Made by a program: the position numbers and the translations under genes. Of a stretch of DNA of 21,923 nucleotides, positions 8,400 through 16,807 are shown one piece after another; the first letter of the stretch is position 1, and every line of letters begins with the position of its first letter. The stretch comes from an uncultured Bacteroidales bacterium (GTDB lineage Bacteria; Bacteroidota; Bacteroidia; Bacteroidales; UBA932). The notes beneath the pieces are model-generated. The model worked only from the letters and a program-made list of their open reading frames with translations, ran no database searches and was not told where the DNA came from. The stretch spans positions 1 to 21,923 of the forward strand of contig CAJUEK010000043.1 in NCBI GenBank assembly GCA_910585445.1, given 5' to 3'.

Positions 8400-10187
8400 T
8401 CAGTCATGGGATACCTGCTTAAGCTGGTCCCTGTATGCGGAGAAAATCTTTGACTTTGACACGAATCCGATATAAGTCCTGTCACTGTCAACAACAGGAA
8501 GGTTCCATGCGCCGGTCTTCTCGAATTTCCTCATAACGCTGTCCATCTTTTCATTCACATAAACGTAAGCCGGAGCTGATTTCATGAAATTATATACGTG
8601 CAGCGTGTCATAAGTATCTTTCTTGAACATGTCGCGCCTGATGTCCTCAAGCGAGACAAAGCCCTGGAAATGGTTCTTGGAATCCACTACAGGAAAAATA
8701 TTCCTCCTCGAAGCAGCCACGACCTCCACCAGCTCACCGAGCGAGGCGTCTATCTTGACCGTACTGAAATCGGATTCGACCAGTTCGTCAGTCTTGAGAA
8801 GCGTGAGCACGGCCTGGTCACTGTCATGGGTAAGAAGTTCCCCTTTCTTGGCAATACGCTTTGTATAAATCGAATACGGTTCCATTGTCCTTGTAACTCC
8901 ATACGAAACCGTAGCTGTGAGGATAAGCGGAATCAGAAGCTGATAGCCCCCGGAGATTTCTGCGATAAGGAAGATGGCAGTCATAGGAGCCTGCATCACG
9001 CCAGCCATAAGACCGGCCATGCCGACAAGCACGAAATTCTGCTCAGGCACAACAGGGCCGCCTCCGACAAGATTGATTGTCCTTGACACCACGAATCCGG
9101 CAATCGCACCGATGAAAAGCGTAGGTCCGAAAGTTCCTCCCACTCCTCCGCCGGCATTGGTGAATGACATCGAGAAAACCTTGAGCAGAAGAATCATCAT
9201 AAAGAAAATCGGGATAGACCACGGAGTGCGCATAAAGAAAGAAAGCACGGTCTGCCCCTCCAGGTTTATCATTCCTCCGTTCAGAAGTTCGTGCAGATGC
9301 TCATATCCCTCACCGTAGAGCGGAGGAAACAAGAAAATCAGCAGGCCAAGACAAAGCGCGGACATGGCCCAGCGCACAAAAGGACGCTCCACGCTCTTTA
9401 TCTTGTCCTCCAGCCAGAGGGTCATTCTTGTGAAATATACCGAACAGCCTGAGCAGAACAAGCCGAGCAGTACATAAAAAGGAATATTGTGCATCGTGAA
9501 CGGCGACAAGGTGCATTCAAAAGGAAGCGTGTCACCGAGCAGGATATAAGACACCACTGTTGCCGATATGGTGGAAAGCAGCAGAGGCAGTATAGAAGTC
9601 ATCGAAATGTTGAACAGCAGAATCTCAAGCGTGAAAAGCACACCGGCAAGAGGTGCCTTGAATATTCCGGCCACGGCTCCAGCGGCACCGCAACCGAGCA
9701 GGATAGTCATATTCTTATATGACAGCCCCATATATCTTGCGACATTGGAACCTATGGCCGCGCCCGTATATACGATAGGTGCCTCAGCACCGACAGAACC
9801 TCCGAATCCGATTGTAACGGAGGAAGCGGCAACTGATGTCCACATGTTATGCGGCCGTATCTTTGACTCGTTCTTCGATACGGCAAGCAGCACCTTTGTC
9901 ACACCATGCCCGATATTGTCTTTCACGACATATTTCACGAACAGGAGCGAAAGCAGCATTCCTATGCCGGGATAAACGATGTAGAGGAAATTGTAGGCCT
10001 CACCGTCAAACCATGAAGTCAGAGAGTGGTGTATAAGCTCCACGGCAGACTTGAGCAAAGCGGCTGCAAGACCGCATGAGACTCCCACGAAAAGCGAAAG
10101 CAAAAGTACAAGATCCCTCTCGGAGATTCTTCCTGCAAAGCGCCTGAGAGGAGACATTACATCTTTAAGGACAGGACCTGATTTCAT
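8400..10187 (-). CDS. CLC-family chloride channel/antiporter with C-terminal CBS pair
   Basis: 595 residues. The membrane part (about 25-455) has the CLC ion-pathway motifs: GHGVT (93-97, replacing GSGIP), GAEAP (133-137, gating Glu135) and GTFGP (351-355). A cytosolic pair of CBS domains follows (FSTVKIDASLGELVEVV..FPVVDSKNHFQGFVSLEDI and MKSAPAYVYVNEKMDSVM..LPVVDSDRTYIGFVSKSKI), which in this family sense adenine nucleotides. At the position of the inner proton glutamate of E. coli ClC the sequence FTLEILL has Ile, which leaves channel-versus-exchanger open. It lacks the fluoride-exporter motifs. Start ATG 10187; ATG at residue 11 is an alternative. First gene of a likely two-gene unit with tex. 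Confidence 0.94.
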   Translation of the reverse strand: MKSGPVLKDVMSPLRRFAGRISERDLVLLLSLFVGVSCGLAAALLKSAVELIHHSLTSWFDGEAYNFLYIVYPGIGMLLSLLFVKYVVKDNIGHGVTKVLLAVSKNESKIRPHNMWTSVAASSVTIGFGGSVGAEAPIVYTGAAIGSNVARYMGLSYKNMTILLGCGAAGAVAGIFKAPLAGVLFTLEILLFNISMTSILPLLLSTISATVVSYILLGDTLPFECTLSPFTMHNIPFYVLLGLFCSGCSVYFTRMTLWLEDKIKSVERPFVRWAMSALCLGLLIFLFPPLYGEGYEHLHELLNGGMINLEGQTVLSFFMRTPWSIPIFFMMILLLKVFSMSFTNAGGGVGGTFGPTLFIGAIAGFVVSRTINLVGGGPVVPEQNFVLVGMAGLMAGVMQAPMTAIFLIAEISGGYQLLIPLILTATVSYGVTRTMEPYSIYTKRIAKKGELLTHDSDQAVLTLLKTDELVESDFSTVKIDASLGELVEVVAASRRNIFPVVDSKNHFQGFVSLEDIRRDMFKKDTYDTLHVYNFMKSAPAYVYVNEKMDSVMRKFEKTGAWNLPVVDSDRTYIGFVSKSKIFSAYRDQLKQVSHD

Positions 10188-10203
10188 GCTGCTGCAAATT
10201 ATT

Positions 10204-10240
10204 ATAAAAAAGGGCCGACCGGAAAAACCCGATCGGCCTT
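10204..10240 (-). terminator. Strong rho-independent terminator after the small acidic protein gene
   Basis: Read on the minus strand, GGCCGATCGG pairs with CCGGTCGGCC (10 bp, one G-U) across a 6-nt loop GTTTTT, followed by CTTTTTTATAAT. This is a textbook intrinsic terminator. It lies about 20 nt after the stop of the 113-residue gene and ends 17 nt before the chloride-channel start, so the latter needs its own promoter or read-through. Confidence 0.9.
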
Positions 10241-10259
10241 CTGATGATTTTCGTATGAA

Positions 10260-10601
10260 TCACTCTCCGTCTGAGGCATCATCATCCCCGTTTGAATACT
10301 GGGAGATGTTGTCATCAGGAAGGCCCTCGGAATCGCTTCCTGAATCGTCGCCGTCCTCACCGTCCAGCCACCTTTCGATATCCTCGGCATCGTCCGTCTT
10401 CACTTTAATCTTCACTAAGTAGATGGCATCCGGAATTTCAATCGTCACTGCATAAAAGCATGAACCGTCCGGCTTGTCATATTTCATCAAGTCCGGAAAA
10501 TAATCATTGAATCCCTTTGGATACTTCTCAGAGAACGCGGCCGAAAGTTCCTCCGACATGTTCTCATAGCTCACAACAGCTCTTCTCTTTGGTGTTGCCA
10601 T
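10260..10601 (-). CDS. Conserved small acidic protein of Bacteroidales, function unknown
   Basis: 113 residues. The N-terminal part (1 to about 77) is globular-looking and well formed: ATPKRRAVVSYENMSEELS, KYPKGFNDYFPDLMKYDKPDG, then FYAVTIEIPDAIYLVKIKVK. From residue 78 the tail is a low-complexity Asp/Glu/Ser/Gly run. I recognise the pattern as a protein widespread in Bacteroidales with no assigned function; no catalytic motif, signal peptide or membrane segment is visible. It is a monocistronic unit: its own promoter lies 47-77 nt upstream and a strong terminator directly downstream, suggesting substantial expression. The acidic tail could mimic nucleic acid or mediate binding to basic partners, but that is conjecture. 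Confidence 0.8.
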   Translation of the reverse strand: MATPKRRAVVSYENMSEELSAAFSEKYPKGFNDYFPDLMKYDKPDGSCFYAVTIEIPDAIYLVKIKVKTDDAEDIERWLDGEDGDDSGSDSEGLPDDNISQYSNGDDDASDGE

Positions 10602-10647
10602 AATTATCTCTATACACTAAATTCAGGTAGTACTTTAAATTCCGATG

Positions 10648-10678
10648 CAAGTGTAGAACATTTTTTTGAATTGAGCAA
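10648..10678 (-). promoter_or_regulatory. Bacteroidota-type sigma-A promoter for the small acidic protein
   Basis: On the minus strand, TTG (10678-10676) is followed after exactly 20 nt by TACACTTG (10655-10648), one mismatch from the Bacteroidota -7 consensus TAnnTTTG. Predicted transcription start is near 10641, giving an untranslated leader of about 40 nt before ATG 10601. The spacer contains a 7-base A run. Confidence 0.65.
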
Positions 10679-10746
10679 CATCATATGTGCTTTTTGTTGA
10701 AAAATTCCCCTCACATGCACCTGCAAGCTATTGTCCGGCCAGTGAA

Positions 10747-12468
10747 TCACTTTCCGCGACGGAAGAAAAACGACTTTTGGGCACGCTTGCGCTCAATGTC
10801 CCTCTCCACAAAAATCTTCTGAAGATTCTTCGTGTCAAGCCCGGTATAATACATGACCGATGAAGTCGTCATCGGGGTCGGAGTAAAATCCTGCACCTGG
10901 TCCATATACAGTCCGGAGAGGTCGGGATTGCGCGAAAGCTTCTCCATTTCCTTCATGCCGCAACCGGGATGCCCTGAAATGAAATAAGGCACAAGTTCGC
11001 ATTTGCGGCCGCCCGAACGCACTATCCGGTCAAATTCATGACGCAGCCTGCCGAACAGCTTGAATGAAGGCTTGGCCATCAGCTTCAGCACACTGTCCTC
11101 GGTATGTTCCGGAGCGACCTTGAGCCTTCCTGAAGTATGATTGAGCACAAGCTCTTTCAGATAAGGGTATGACGACTCATCTACATAGCCCTTCTCGTCA
11201 AGGAAAAGGTCGTACCTTATGCCGCTGCCGATATACGCATGGCGTATGCCGGGAACAGCTGCAATCTTTTCATACAGCTTAAGCAGCCTTGCATGCGAAC
11301 GGTCCAGATTCTTGCACGGAGACGGAAAAAGACAGGATTTGCGCCTGCACTGCCAGCACAATTCGGGATTCCTGCCCCTCATGCCATACATGTTGGCAGT
11401 CGGTGCCCCGACGTCTGATATGTTTCCGGCAAACCCCGGAAGCGAATTCAAGCCCTCAATTTCCTTAAGAATGGACTCCTCGCTGCGTGACTGGATGAAT
11501 TTGCCCTGATGCGCGGCAATCGTACAGAAGTTACATCCTCCGAAACATCCCCTGTGGGTGTTCACGGAAAACTTTATCATGTCAAACGCCGGTATCCTCT
11601 TGCCCTTGTAGCGCGGATGAGGCTGCTTGGTGAAAGGAAGGTCCCAGAAAGAATCCATGTCATCCTGGCTTGCAGGAGGATAAGTCGGATTAATCTGCAC
11701 GTAGCCATTCCCCACAGGCTCCACAAGCACAGGCGGATGCATCATGTTCGCATAAGTTTCTATTATATGGAAATTCTCAGCAAACGCGGCCTTGTCACGG
11801 CAGCAGCGTTCGAAAGAATTGAGAATTACAGCATCTTTTATGCGGCAGCGCCCGTCCATACGGAAAGCAAGCTGCGGTATCTTCCTGATGTCACTCACAT
11901 TACGTCCGGACTCGATTGCACGGGTAAGCTCCAGCATAGGCCTCTCCCCCATGCCGTAGCATAGCCAGTCAGCCCCGCTGCTGACAAGGATTGAGGGCAT
12001 AAGCTCATCTTTCCAGTAGTCATAGTGCGTGACCCTCCTTAGCGAAGCCTCAATGCCGCCTATCACAACAGGCACATCAGGCCACATTTCCTTCAGAATC
12101 TTCGTGTATACAGTGACAGCATAATCCGGACGCTGTCCAGCACGGCCGTCAGGCGTATATGCATCATCGCTGCGCAACCTCTTGGAGGCCGTATAGTGGT
12201 TGACCATGGAATCCATAGCCCCGGCATTAACCCCAAAATAAAGCCTCGGCGCACCAAGCTTGCGGAAATCCCTGAGGTCGTCACGCCAGTTAGGCTGTGG
12301 CACTACAGCAACACGGTAGCCATATTTCTGAAGCCACCTGGCGATGACCGCAGTCCCGAAAGAAGGGTGGTCCACAAAGGCGTCACCACTGAAAATGATG
12401 ACATCAATGTAGTCCCACCCCAAAGCTTTGACCTCCTTGACGGAGGTCGGTATCATGTAGTCCGCCAT
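10747..12468 (-). CDS. YgiQ-family radical SAM protein
   Basis: 573 residues from ATG 12468. The N-terminal part (about 1-290) is the YgiQ family domain (DVIIFSGDAFVDHPSFG, RRVTHYDYWKDEL, YGMGERP). The radical SAM core carries CX3CX2C at 308-315 (RGCFGGCNFC), which binds a 4Fe-4S cluster and S-adenosylmethionine. A second Cys group at about 371-385 (CWQC..SCLFPSPC) is conserved in the family and may hold another cluster. E. coli YgiQ is longer, about 740 residues; the shorter form is normal for Bacteroidota. Substrate unknown. The start ATG shares one base with the argS stop (TGATG), and AGGA lies 5 nt upstream, so translation is coupled; the GTG at 12471 is a less likely start. Confidence 0.93.
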   Translation of the reverse strand: MADYMIPTSVKEVKALGWDYIDVIIFSGDAFVDHPSFGTAVIARWLQKYGYRVAVVPQPNWRDDLRDFRKLGAPRLYFGVNAGAMDSMVNHYTASKRLRSDDAYTPDGRAGQRPDYAVTVYTKILKEMWPDVPVVIGGIEASLRRVTHYDYWKDELMPSILVSSGADWLCYGMGERPMLELTRAIESGRNVSDIRKIPQLAFRMDGRCRIKDAVILNSFERCCRDKAAFAENFHIIETYANMMHPPVLVEPVGNGYVQINPTYPPASQDDMDSFWDLPFTKQPHPRYKGKRIPAFDMIKFSVNTHRGCFGGCNFCTIAAHQGKFIQSRSEESILKEIEGLNSLPGFAGNISDVGAPTANMYGMRGRNPELCWQCRRKSCLFPSPCKNLDRSHARLLKLYEKIAAVPGIRHAYIGSGIRYDLFLDEKGYVDESSYPYLKELVLNHTSGRLKVAPEHTEDSVLKLMAKPSFKLFGRLRHEFDRIVRSGGRKCELVPYFISGHPGCGMKEMEKLSRNPDLSGLYMDQVQDFTPTPMTTSSVMYYTGLDTKNLQKIFVERDIERKRAQKSFFFRRGK

Positions 12469-14258
12469 CACATCCTTTCAGGAAGAGTGATGCCGAGTAT
12501 GGACATTGCCTTTGCAAGCACCTTTGCGATAGACTCAACAAGGACAAGCCTGTATTTCAGGAGTTCCATGTTCTCCTCACGGAGAATCGGAGTGTCATGG
12601 TAATACTGGTTGAATTCCTTTGCAAGTTCATATGCATAGTTGGCTATGACAGCAGGTGAATGTGCCTGTCCTGCCTCCGCAACCTTGGACGGGAAAGTGT
12701 TGAGTATCTTTATGATGCGCACTTCCTTAGGCGACAATACCGAATCAGGCCTTACGGCACTGGCACCGTATTCAACTCCCCTTTCAGCGGCCTTGCGAAG
12801 TATAGACTTGATTCTCGCATGGGTATATTGGATGAAAGGGCCTGTATTTCCGTTGAAGTCGATAGACTCCTTAGGGTCGAAGAGCATGGTCTTCTTAGGG
12901 TCAACCTTAAGGATGAAATACTTGAGCGCACCGAGGCTTATCATCCTAAACAGGGCATCCTGCTCCTGAGCGCTCAGGTTGTCTATCTTTCCAAGTTCAA
13001 GAGATGTCTCCCTTGCGGTATTGTACATTGCCGAAATCAGGTCATCGGCATCAACTACAGTTCCCTCACGCGACTTCATCTTTCCCTCCGGAAGCTCCAC
13101 CATACCATATGACAGGTGATAAATGCTGTCAGCCCAATCAAAGCCGAGCTTTCCGAGGATGAGCTTAAGTACCTGGAAATGATAATTCTGCTCATTTCCG
13201 ACAACATAAATATGCTCGTCAAGGCTGTATTCCTTGAACCTCTGCTCTGCAGTTCCGAGATCCTGTGTCATATATACAGAAGTGCCGTCACCGCGCAGCA
13301 GGAGCTTCCTGTCAAGTCCGTCTGCTGTCAGGTCACACCATACGGAACCGTCCGCCTCCTTCTCGAATATCCCGTCCTGGAGTCCCTTCTGGACAAGTGA
13401 CTTTCCGAAAAGATAGGTCTGGGACTCATAATAAGTCCTGTCGAAGCTGATGCCAAGATCCTCATAAGTCTTGGCAAAGCCATCATACACCCATCCGTTC
13501 ATTGTCTTCCAAAGCTCCACAACCTCAGGGGCGCCCTGCTCCCATTTGAAAAGCATTTCCTGGGCCGCCTTAAGAGAAGGGGCATTCTTCTTTGCCTCAT
13601 CCTCTGACATTCCGCCTGCCACAAGACCGTCAACCTCTTTCTTGTAGAGGTTGTTGAAGGCCACATAGTAGTCTCCCACAAGGTGGTCCCCCTTCTTTCC
13701 TGAAGACTGCGGTGTCTCGCCATTGCCGAGCACCTTCCATGCGTACATCGACTTGCAGATGTGTATTCCGCGGTCATTCACAAGATTGACCTTCATCACA
13801 TTGTGCCCGTTCACCTCAAGAAGCTTCGCGACTGACCAGCCGAGGAGATTGTTCCTTATATGGCCCAGATGAAGAGGCTTGTTGGTGTTCGGAGAGGAAT
13901 ACTCGACCATAATGGTCTTGCCTGTCGGAGGAAGCTGGCCGAAATCCTCAGCAGCCGCAATCTCCGCGAACATGCCGTTCCAATAGACCGTAGAGAATGA
14001 GATGTTGAGGAATCCCTTTACGGTATTGTAGCCCTCAATCTCAGCGACATTGGCCTTGAGCCACTCGCCGATGGCGTTTCCGGTATTCTCCGGTGTGGTC
14101 TTGGAAGTTTTCAGAAGCGGGAATACCACAAGTGTGTAGTCCCCTTCAAATTCTTTTCTTGTCACCTGCACCTGAAGCAATGCAGGACTTATTTCAACGC
14201 CGTAAAGCGCCTGAATTGCTTCAGACGCTTTAGCTATGATAAATGTTTCCGGTGTCAT
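12468..14258 (-). CDS. argS: Arginyl-tRNA synthetase
   Basis: 596 residues. Class I aminoacyl-tRNA synthetase charging tRNA-Arg. The N-terminal additional domain typical of ArgRS covers about 1-110. The HIGH-type motif is HLGH at 130-133 (NTNKPLHLGHIRNN). The KMSKS-type loop is KMKSREG at 393-399. The DALR anticodon-binding domain begins near QYTHARIKSILRKA and runs to the C-terminus, ending LPERM. Only 3 nt separate it from the rpoD stop upstream, and its TGA overlaps the ygiQ start. Nothing unusual in the protein itself. Confidence 0.97.
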   Translation of the reverse strand: MTPETFIIAKASEAIQALYGVEISPALLQVQVTRKEFEGDYTLVVFPLLKTSKTTPENTGNAIGEWLKANVAEIEGYNTVKGFLNISFSTVYWNGMFAEIAAAEDFGQLPPTGKTIMVEYSSPNTNKPLHLGHIRNNLLGWSVAKLLEVNGHNVMKVNLVNDRGIHICKSMYAWKVLGNGETPQSSGKKGDHLVGDYYVAFNNLYKKEVDGLVAGGMSEDEAKKNAPSLKAAQEMLFKWEQGAPEVVELWKTMNGWVYDGFAKTYEDLGISFDRTYYESQTYLFGKSLVQKGLQDGIFEKEADGSVWCDLTADGLDRKLLLRGDGTSVYMTQDLGTAEQRFKEYSLDEHIYVVGNEQNYHFQVLKLILGKLGFDWADSIYHLSYGMVELPEGKMKSREGTVVDADDLISAMYNTARETSLELGKIDNLSAQEQDALFRMISLGALKYFILKVDPKKTMLFDPKESIDFNGNTGPFIQYTHARIKSILRKAAERGVEYGASAVRPDSVLSPKEVRIIKILNTFPSKVAEAGQAHSPAVIANYAYELAKEFNQYYHDTPILREENMELLKYRLVLVESIAKVLAKAMSILGITLPERM

Positions 14259-14261
14259 ATC

Positions 14262-15122
14262 TTAACCTAAATAGCTTTTCAAAAGTCTGCTTCTTGAGTT
14301 GTTCTTGAGTTTGCGGATAGCCTTCTCCTTAATCTGGCGGACACGCTCTCTCGTAAGACCGAAACGCTCTCCGATTTCCTCAAGGGTCATCTCCTGGCAG
14401 CCGATTCCGAAGAAAGACTTGATGATTTCCCTTTCGCGTGTGGCGAGAGTTGAAAGCGCCCTTTCAATCTCCTTATTCAGAGACTCGTTCACAAGTCCGC
14501 GGTCTGCGCTCGGAGAGTCATTGTTCACCAGCACGTCAAGCAGGCTGTTGTCCTCGCCCTCGACAAACGGTGCGTCAACTGACACATGGCGTCCGGAAAC
14601 CCTCAGGGTGTCGGCAATCTTGTCCTTAGGGACATCTATCATCTCCGACAGCTCCTCGCTTGAAGGCATTCTCTCATTCTCCTGCTCGAATTTCGACAGA
14701 GCCTTGTTTATCTTGTTTAGAGAACCCACCTGGTTGAGCGGAAGCCTTACTATCCTCGACTGTTCCGCGAGAGCCTGAAGTATGGACTGGCGAATCCACC
14801 ATACTGCATATGAGATGAACTTGAATCCCCTGGTCTCATCGAACTTCTCAGCAGCCTTTATCAAGCCGAGGTTTCCCTCATTGATAAGGTCCGGAAGGCT
14901 AAGGCCCTGGTTCTGGTACTGCTTTGCAACAGAGACCACGAACCTCAGATTGGCTCTTGTGAGCTTTTCGAGAGCAGCCTGGTCACCTTTGCGGATTCTC
15001 TGCGCAAGCTCCACTTCCTCCTCAACAGTAATGAGTTCCTCCCTTCCGATCTCCTGGAGATACTTGTCCAAAGACGCGCTTTCACGGTTTGTAATCGATT
15101 TTGTAATCTTAAGTTGTCTCAT
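14262..15122 (-). CDS. rpoD: Primary sigma factor of RNA polymerase (sigma-70/sigma-A type)
   Basis: 286 residues, the short form typical of Bacteroidota with no region 1.1. Region 1.2 covers about 14-48 (SLDKYLQEIGREELITVEEE). Region 2 covers about 50-120, with the core-binding and -10-reading segments (LRFVVSVAKQYQNQGLSLPDL, GFKFISYAVWWIRQSI). Region 3 covers about 130-205. Region 4 has the helix-turn-helix MTLEEIGERFGLTRERVRQI (245-264). It is the housekeeping sigma factor that would read the TTG/TAnnTTTG promoters seen in this window. It lies 29 nt downstream of htrA and 3 nt upstream of argS, so it is probably co-transcribed with both. Confidence 0.97.
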   Translation of the reverse strand: MRQLKITKSITNRESASLDKYLQEIGREELITVEEEVELAQRIRKGDQAALEKLTRANLRFVVSVAKQYQNQGLSLPDLINEGNLGLIKAAEKFDETRGFKFISYAVWWIRQSILQALAEQSRIVRLPLNQVGSLNKINKALSKFEQENERMPSSEELSEMIDVPKDKIADTLRVSGRHVSVDAPFVEGEDNSLLDVLVNNDSPSADRGLVNESLNKEIERALSTLATREREIIKSFFGIGCQEMTLEEIGERFGLTRERVRQIKEKAIRKLKNNSRSRLLKSYLG

Positions 15123-15151
15123 CTACAAATATTATGTTTATTTTTTCTTTC

Positions 15152-16582
15152 CTATATTCCGAAGCCGAAATAGCCTGTCCTTCCTGATGAGGTCATGCCC
15201 TCCACAAAAACTGCCCTCTTCGACTTCTTGACGACATCTATCACGTCCTGAGGAGTCTTGACAGGAATGTCATTCACATACTGGATGATGAATCCTTCTG
15301 TCGCGCCTGCCTCCATCAGTTTTCCGGGACCGAGTTCCACGATCTCCACTCCCCTCTTAAGGCCGTAGCGCTTGAGCGTTTCCGCAGAGGCTTCCTTTAT
15401 TGAAGAGCCGTAAAATGCCACTGAGCCGTCATCGGCGACTGTGCCGTTCTCCTGGGACGTTCCCTTGAAAGTCACGTCAAGCTTTTTCTGCTTTCCGTCC
15501 CTTATTACCGTAAGGACAGCCTTGTCTCCAGGGGAGTATCTGCTGACGGCCTCCTGTACGGAGGATGAGGTCGTAATCTTTGACGAATCTATTGCTACAA
15601 GGACATCTCCGGCCTTCACTCCGGCCTTGTCGGCAGCCCCGCTTTTAGAAACCTCAACAATATATACGCCGTTTCTGGTAGAAAGTTTCAATTCCTCAGC
15701 AATTTTATCGTCTATCTCACGCATAGTTATGCCGAGAATAGCCCTTTTCACGCTTCCGAAGTCCATCAAATCGTAAGCTATCTTTTTGACGATGTTCGAA
15801 GGGACCGCGAACGAATATCCCGCATATGACCCTGTCTGTGAAATTATTGCGGTGTTTATTCCCACAAGATTGCCGGACTTGTCCACCAAGGCTCCTCCGC
15901 TGTTACCCGGATTCACCGCGGCATCAGTCTGTATGAATGACTCTATTTTAAATTCTCCTGTATAGTTCGGCATCGAACGGCCTTTTGCACTGACAATTCC
16001 GGCAGTTATGGTAGAGCGCAGGTCATAAGGGCTGCCAATTGCTATAACCCATTCGCCAAGCCTCAGCTTGTCGGAGTCCCCGAAAGGAATCACAGGAAGT
16101 CCTCCGGCTTCAATCTTAAGGAGAGCGACGTCAGTAGCCGGGTCAGTGCCGACCAAAGTTGCCGGATATGTCTGGTTGGTGTTGAGTGTCACCTCTATCT
16201 TGGTTGCCCCTTCTATTACGTGATTGTTAGTCACTATATATCCGTCTTCCCTTATTATGACTCCGGAGCCGCTTCCCACACGTTCACGCTGCTTTGGTGA
16301 ACCCTCCGGATAGCCGAAGAAGAAATCGAAAATCGAACTTGGAGCCTGTGAAGCCCCGCCTGAGGATGTCACTTTGACATACACCACGGCATCAACAGCA
16401 GACTCCGCGGCATACGTGAAGTCCGGCCAGTTGTCCTGCGCCAGATTTACTGTCCTGAACTGCGGCCCCTGAGCCGCCTGCATACTTTCGCCAATCTCCG
16501 GTTCCATTGATTTCACGACCGAGTAGGCCGTAAGCCCTCCGGCCACTGCGGACAGGAGAGTGATCAGAATACCTTTTCTCAT
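15152..16582 (-). CDS. htrA: HtrA/DegP-family periplasmic serine protease
   Basis: 476 residues from ATG 16582, chosen because it begins directly with an export signal (MRKGILITLLSAVAGGLTAYSVV); the frame continues to a TTG at 16615, adding 11 polar residues. The trypsin-like domain has the full triad: His121 (VTNNHVIEG), Asp151 (DPATDVALLKI) and Ser228 (NPGNSGGALV). PDZ1 covers about 285-375 (LGITMREID..GVYIVEVSKSGAADKAGVKAGDVL). A second, more divergent PDZ ends the protein (EIVELGPGKLMEAGATEGFIIQYVN). The enzyme degrades or refolds misfolded envelope proteins. The N-terminal helix may stay as a membrane anchor, since no clear cleavage site follows. It is the first gene of a run with rpoD, argS and ygiQ. 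Confidence 0.95.
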   Translation of the reverse strand: MRKGILITLLSAVAGGLTAYSVVKSMEPEIGESMQAAQGPQFRTVNLAQDNWPDFTYAAESAVDAVVYVKVTSSGGASQAPSSIFDFFFGYPEGSPKQRERVGSGSGVIIREDGYIVTNNHVIEGATKIEVTLNTNQTYPATLVGTDPATDVALLKIEAGGLPVIPFGDSDKLRLGEWVIAIGSPYDLRSTITAGIVSAKGRSMPNYTGEFKIESFIQTDAAVNPGNSGGALVDKSGNLVGINTAIISQTGSYAGYSFAVPSNIVKKIAYDLMDFGSVKRAILGITMREIDDKIAEELKLSTRNGVYIVEVSKSGAADKAGVKAGDVLVAIDSSKITTSSSVQEAVSRYSPGDKAVLTVIRDGKQKKLDVTFKGTSQENGTVADDGSVAFYGSSIKEASAETLKRYGLKRGVEIVELGPGKLMEAGATEGFIIQYVNDIPVKTPQDVIDVVKKSKRAVFVEGMTSSGRTGYFGFGI

Positions 16583-16637
16583 TATGAATTTGTTTTTGAC
16601 ATTTTGTTCCCACAAATGCAGCCCGGCATGTTTTTTA

Positions 16638-16651
16638 TGCTGACATCAGCA
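16638..16651. promoter_or_regulatory. Inverted repeat between htrA and dnaN, possible operator
   Basis: TGCTGACATCAGCA is a perfect inverted repeat with 6-bp arms and a 2-bp centre. It lies 56 nt upstream of the htrA ATG and 74 nt upstream of the dnaN -7 element. On the minus strand TGCATTTG (16620-16613), one mismatch from TAnnTTTG, lies just downstream, so the repeat would cover the -33 region of a weak htrA promoter. No regulator is assigned; chance occurrence is possible. Confidence 0.3.
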
Positions 16652-16724
16652 CCGGCACCGGACCGCACCGCGAAAAAATCAAAAAATATGCCATCGGACA
16701 TGCAGCCTTGTCGAAAATTATTAC

Positions 16725-16732
16725 TACATTTG
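16725..16732 (+). promoter_or_regulatory. Putative -7 element for the dnaN operon
   Basis: TACATTTG matches the Bacteroidota -7 consensus TAnnTTTG exactly, 75 nt before the dnaN ATG. No TTG sits at the expected 19-21 nt spacing (the nearest, in GCCTTGTC, is 14 nt away), so the -33 half is poor. Predicted start of transcription is near 16739. Confidence 0.4.
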
Positions 16733-16807
16733 TAAGTTGACGCGTCCGTCCATGGCAACAGCGGCGGCAGCGACCCATAGAAGCAGTAAAAATTAAAATT
16801 AGATGTC

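Noticed and set aside
10051..10422. Plus-strand open frame spanning the chloride-channel start and the small gene
   Set aside because: It runs through a strong terminator and antisense to two supported genes; its Ser/Pro-rich translation mirrors the acidic tail.
10680..10746. Terminator hairpin after ygiQ
   Set aside because: Only short ATGTG/CACAT pairing is possible around a large A+T loop; no convincing stem with a T run.
15123..15151. Promoter between htrA and rpoD
   Set aside because: AATATTTG resembles a -7 element but no TTG occurs at proper spacing upstream.
16583..16807. Replication origin next to dnaN
   Set aside because: No dnaA gene and no cluster of DnaA-box-like sites; only promoter elements and an inverted repeat are seen.
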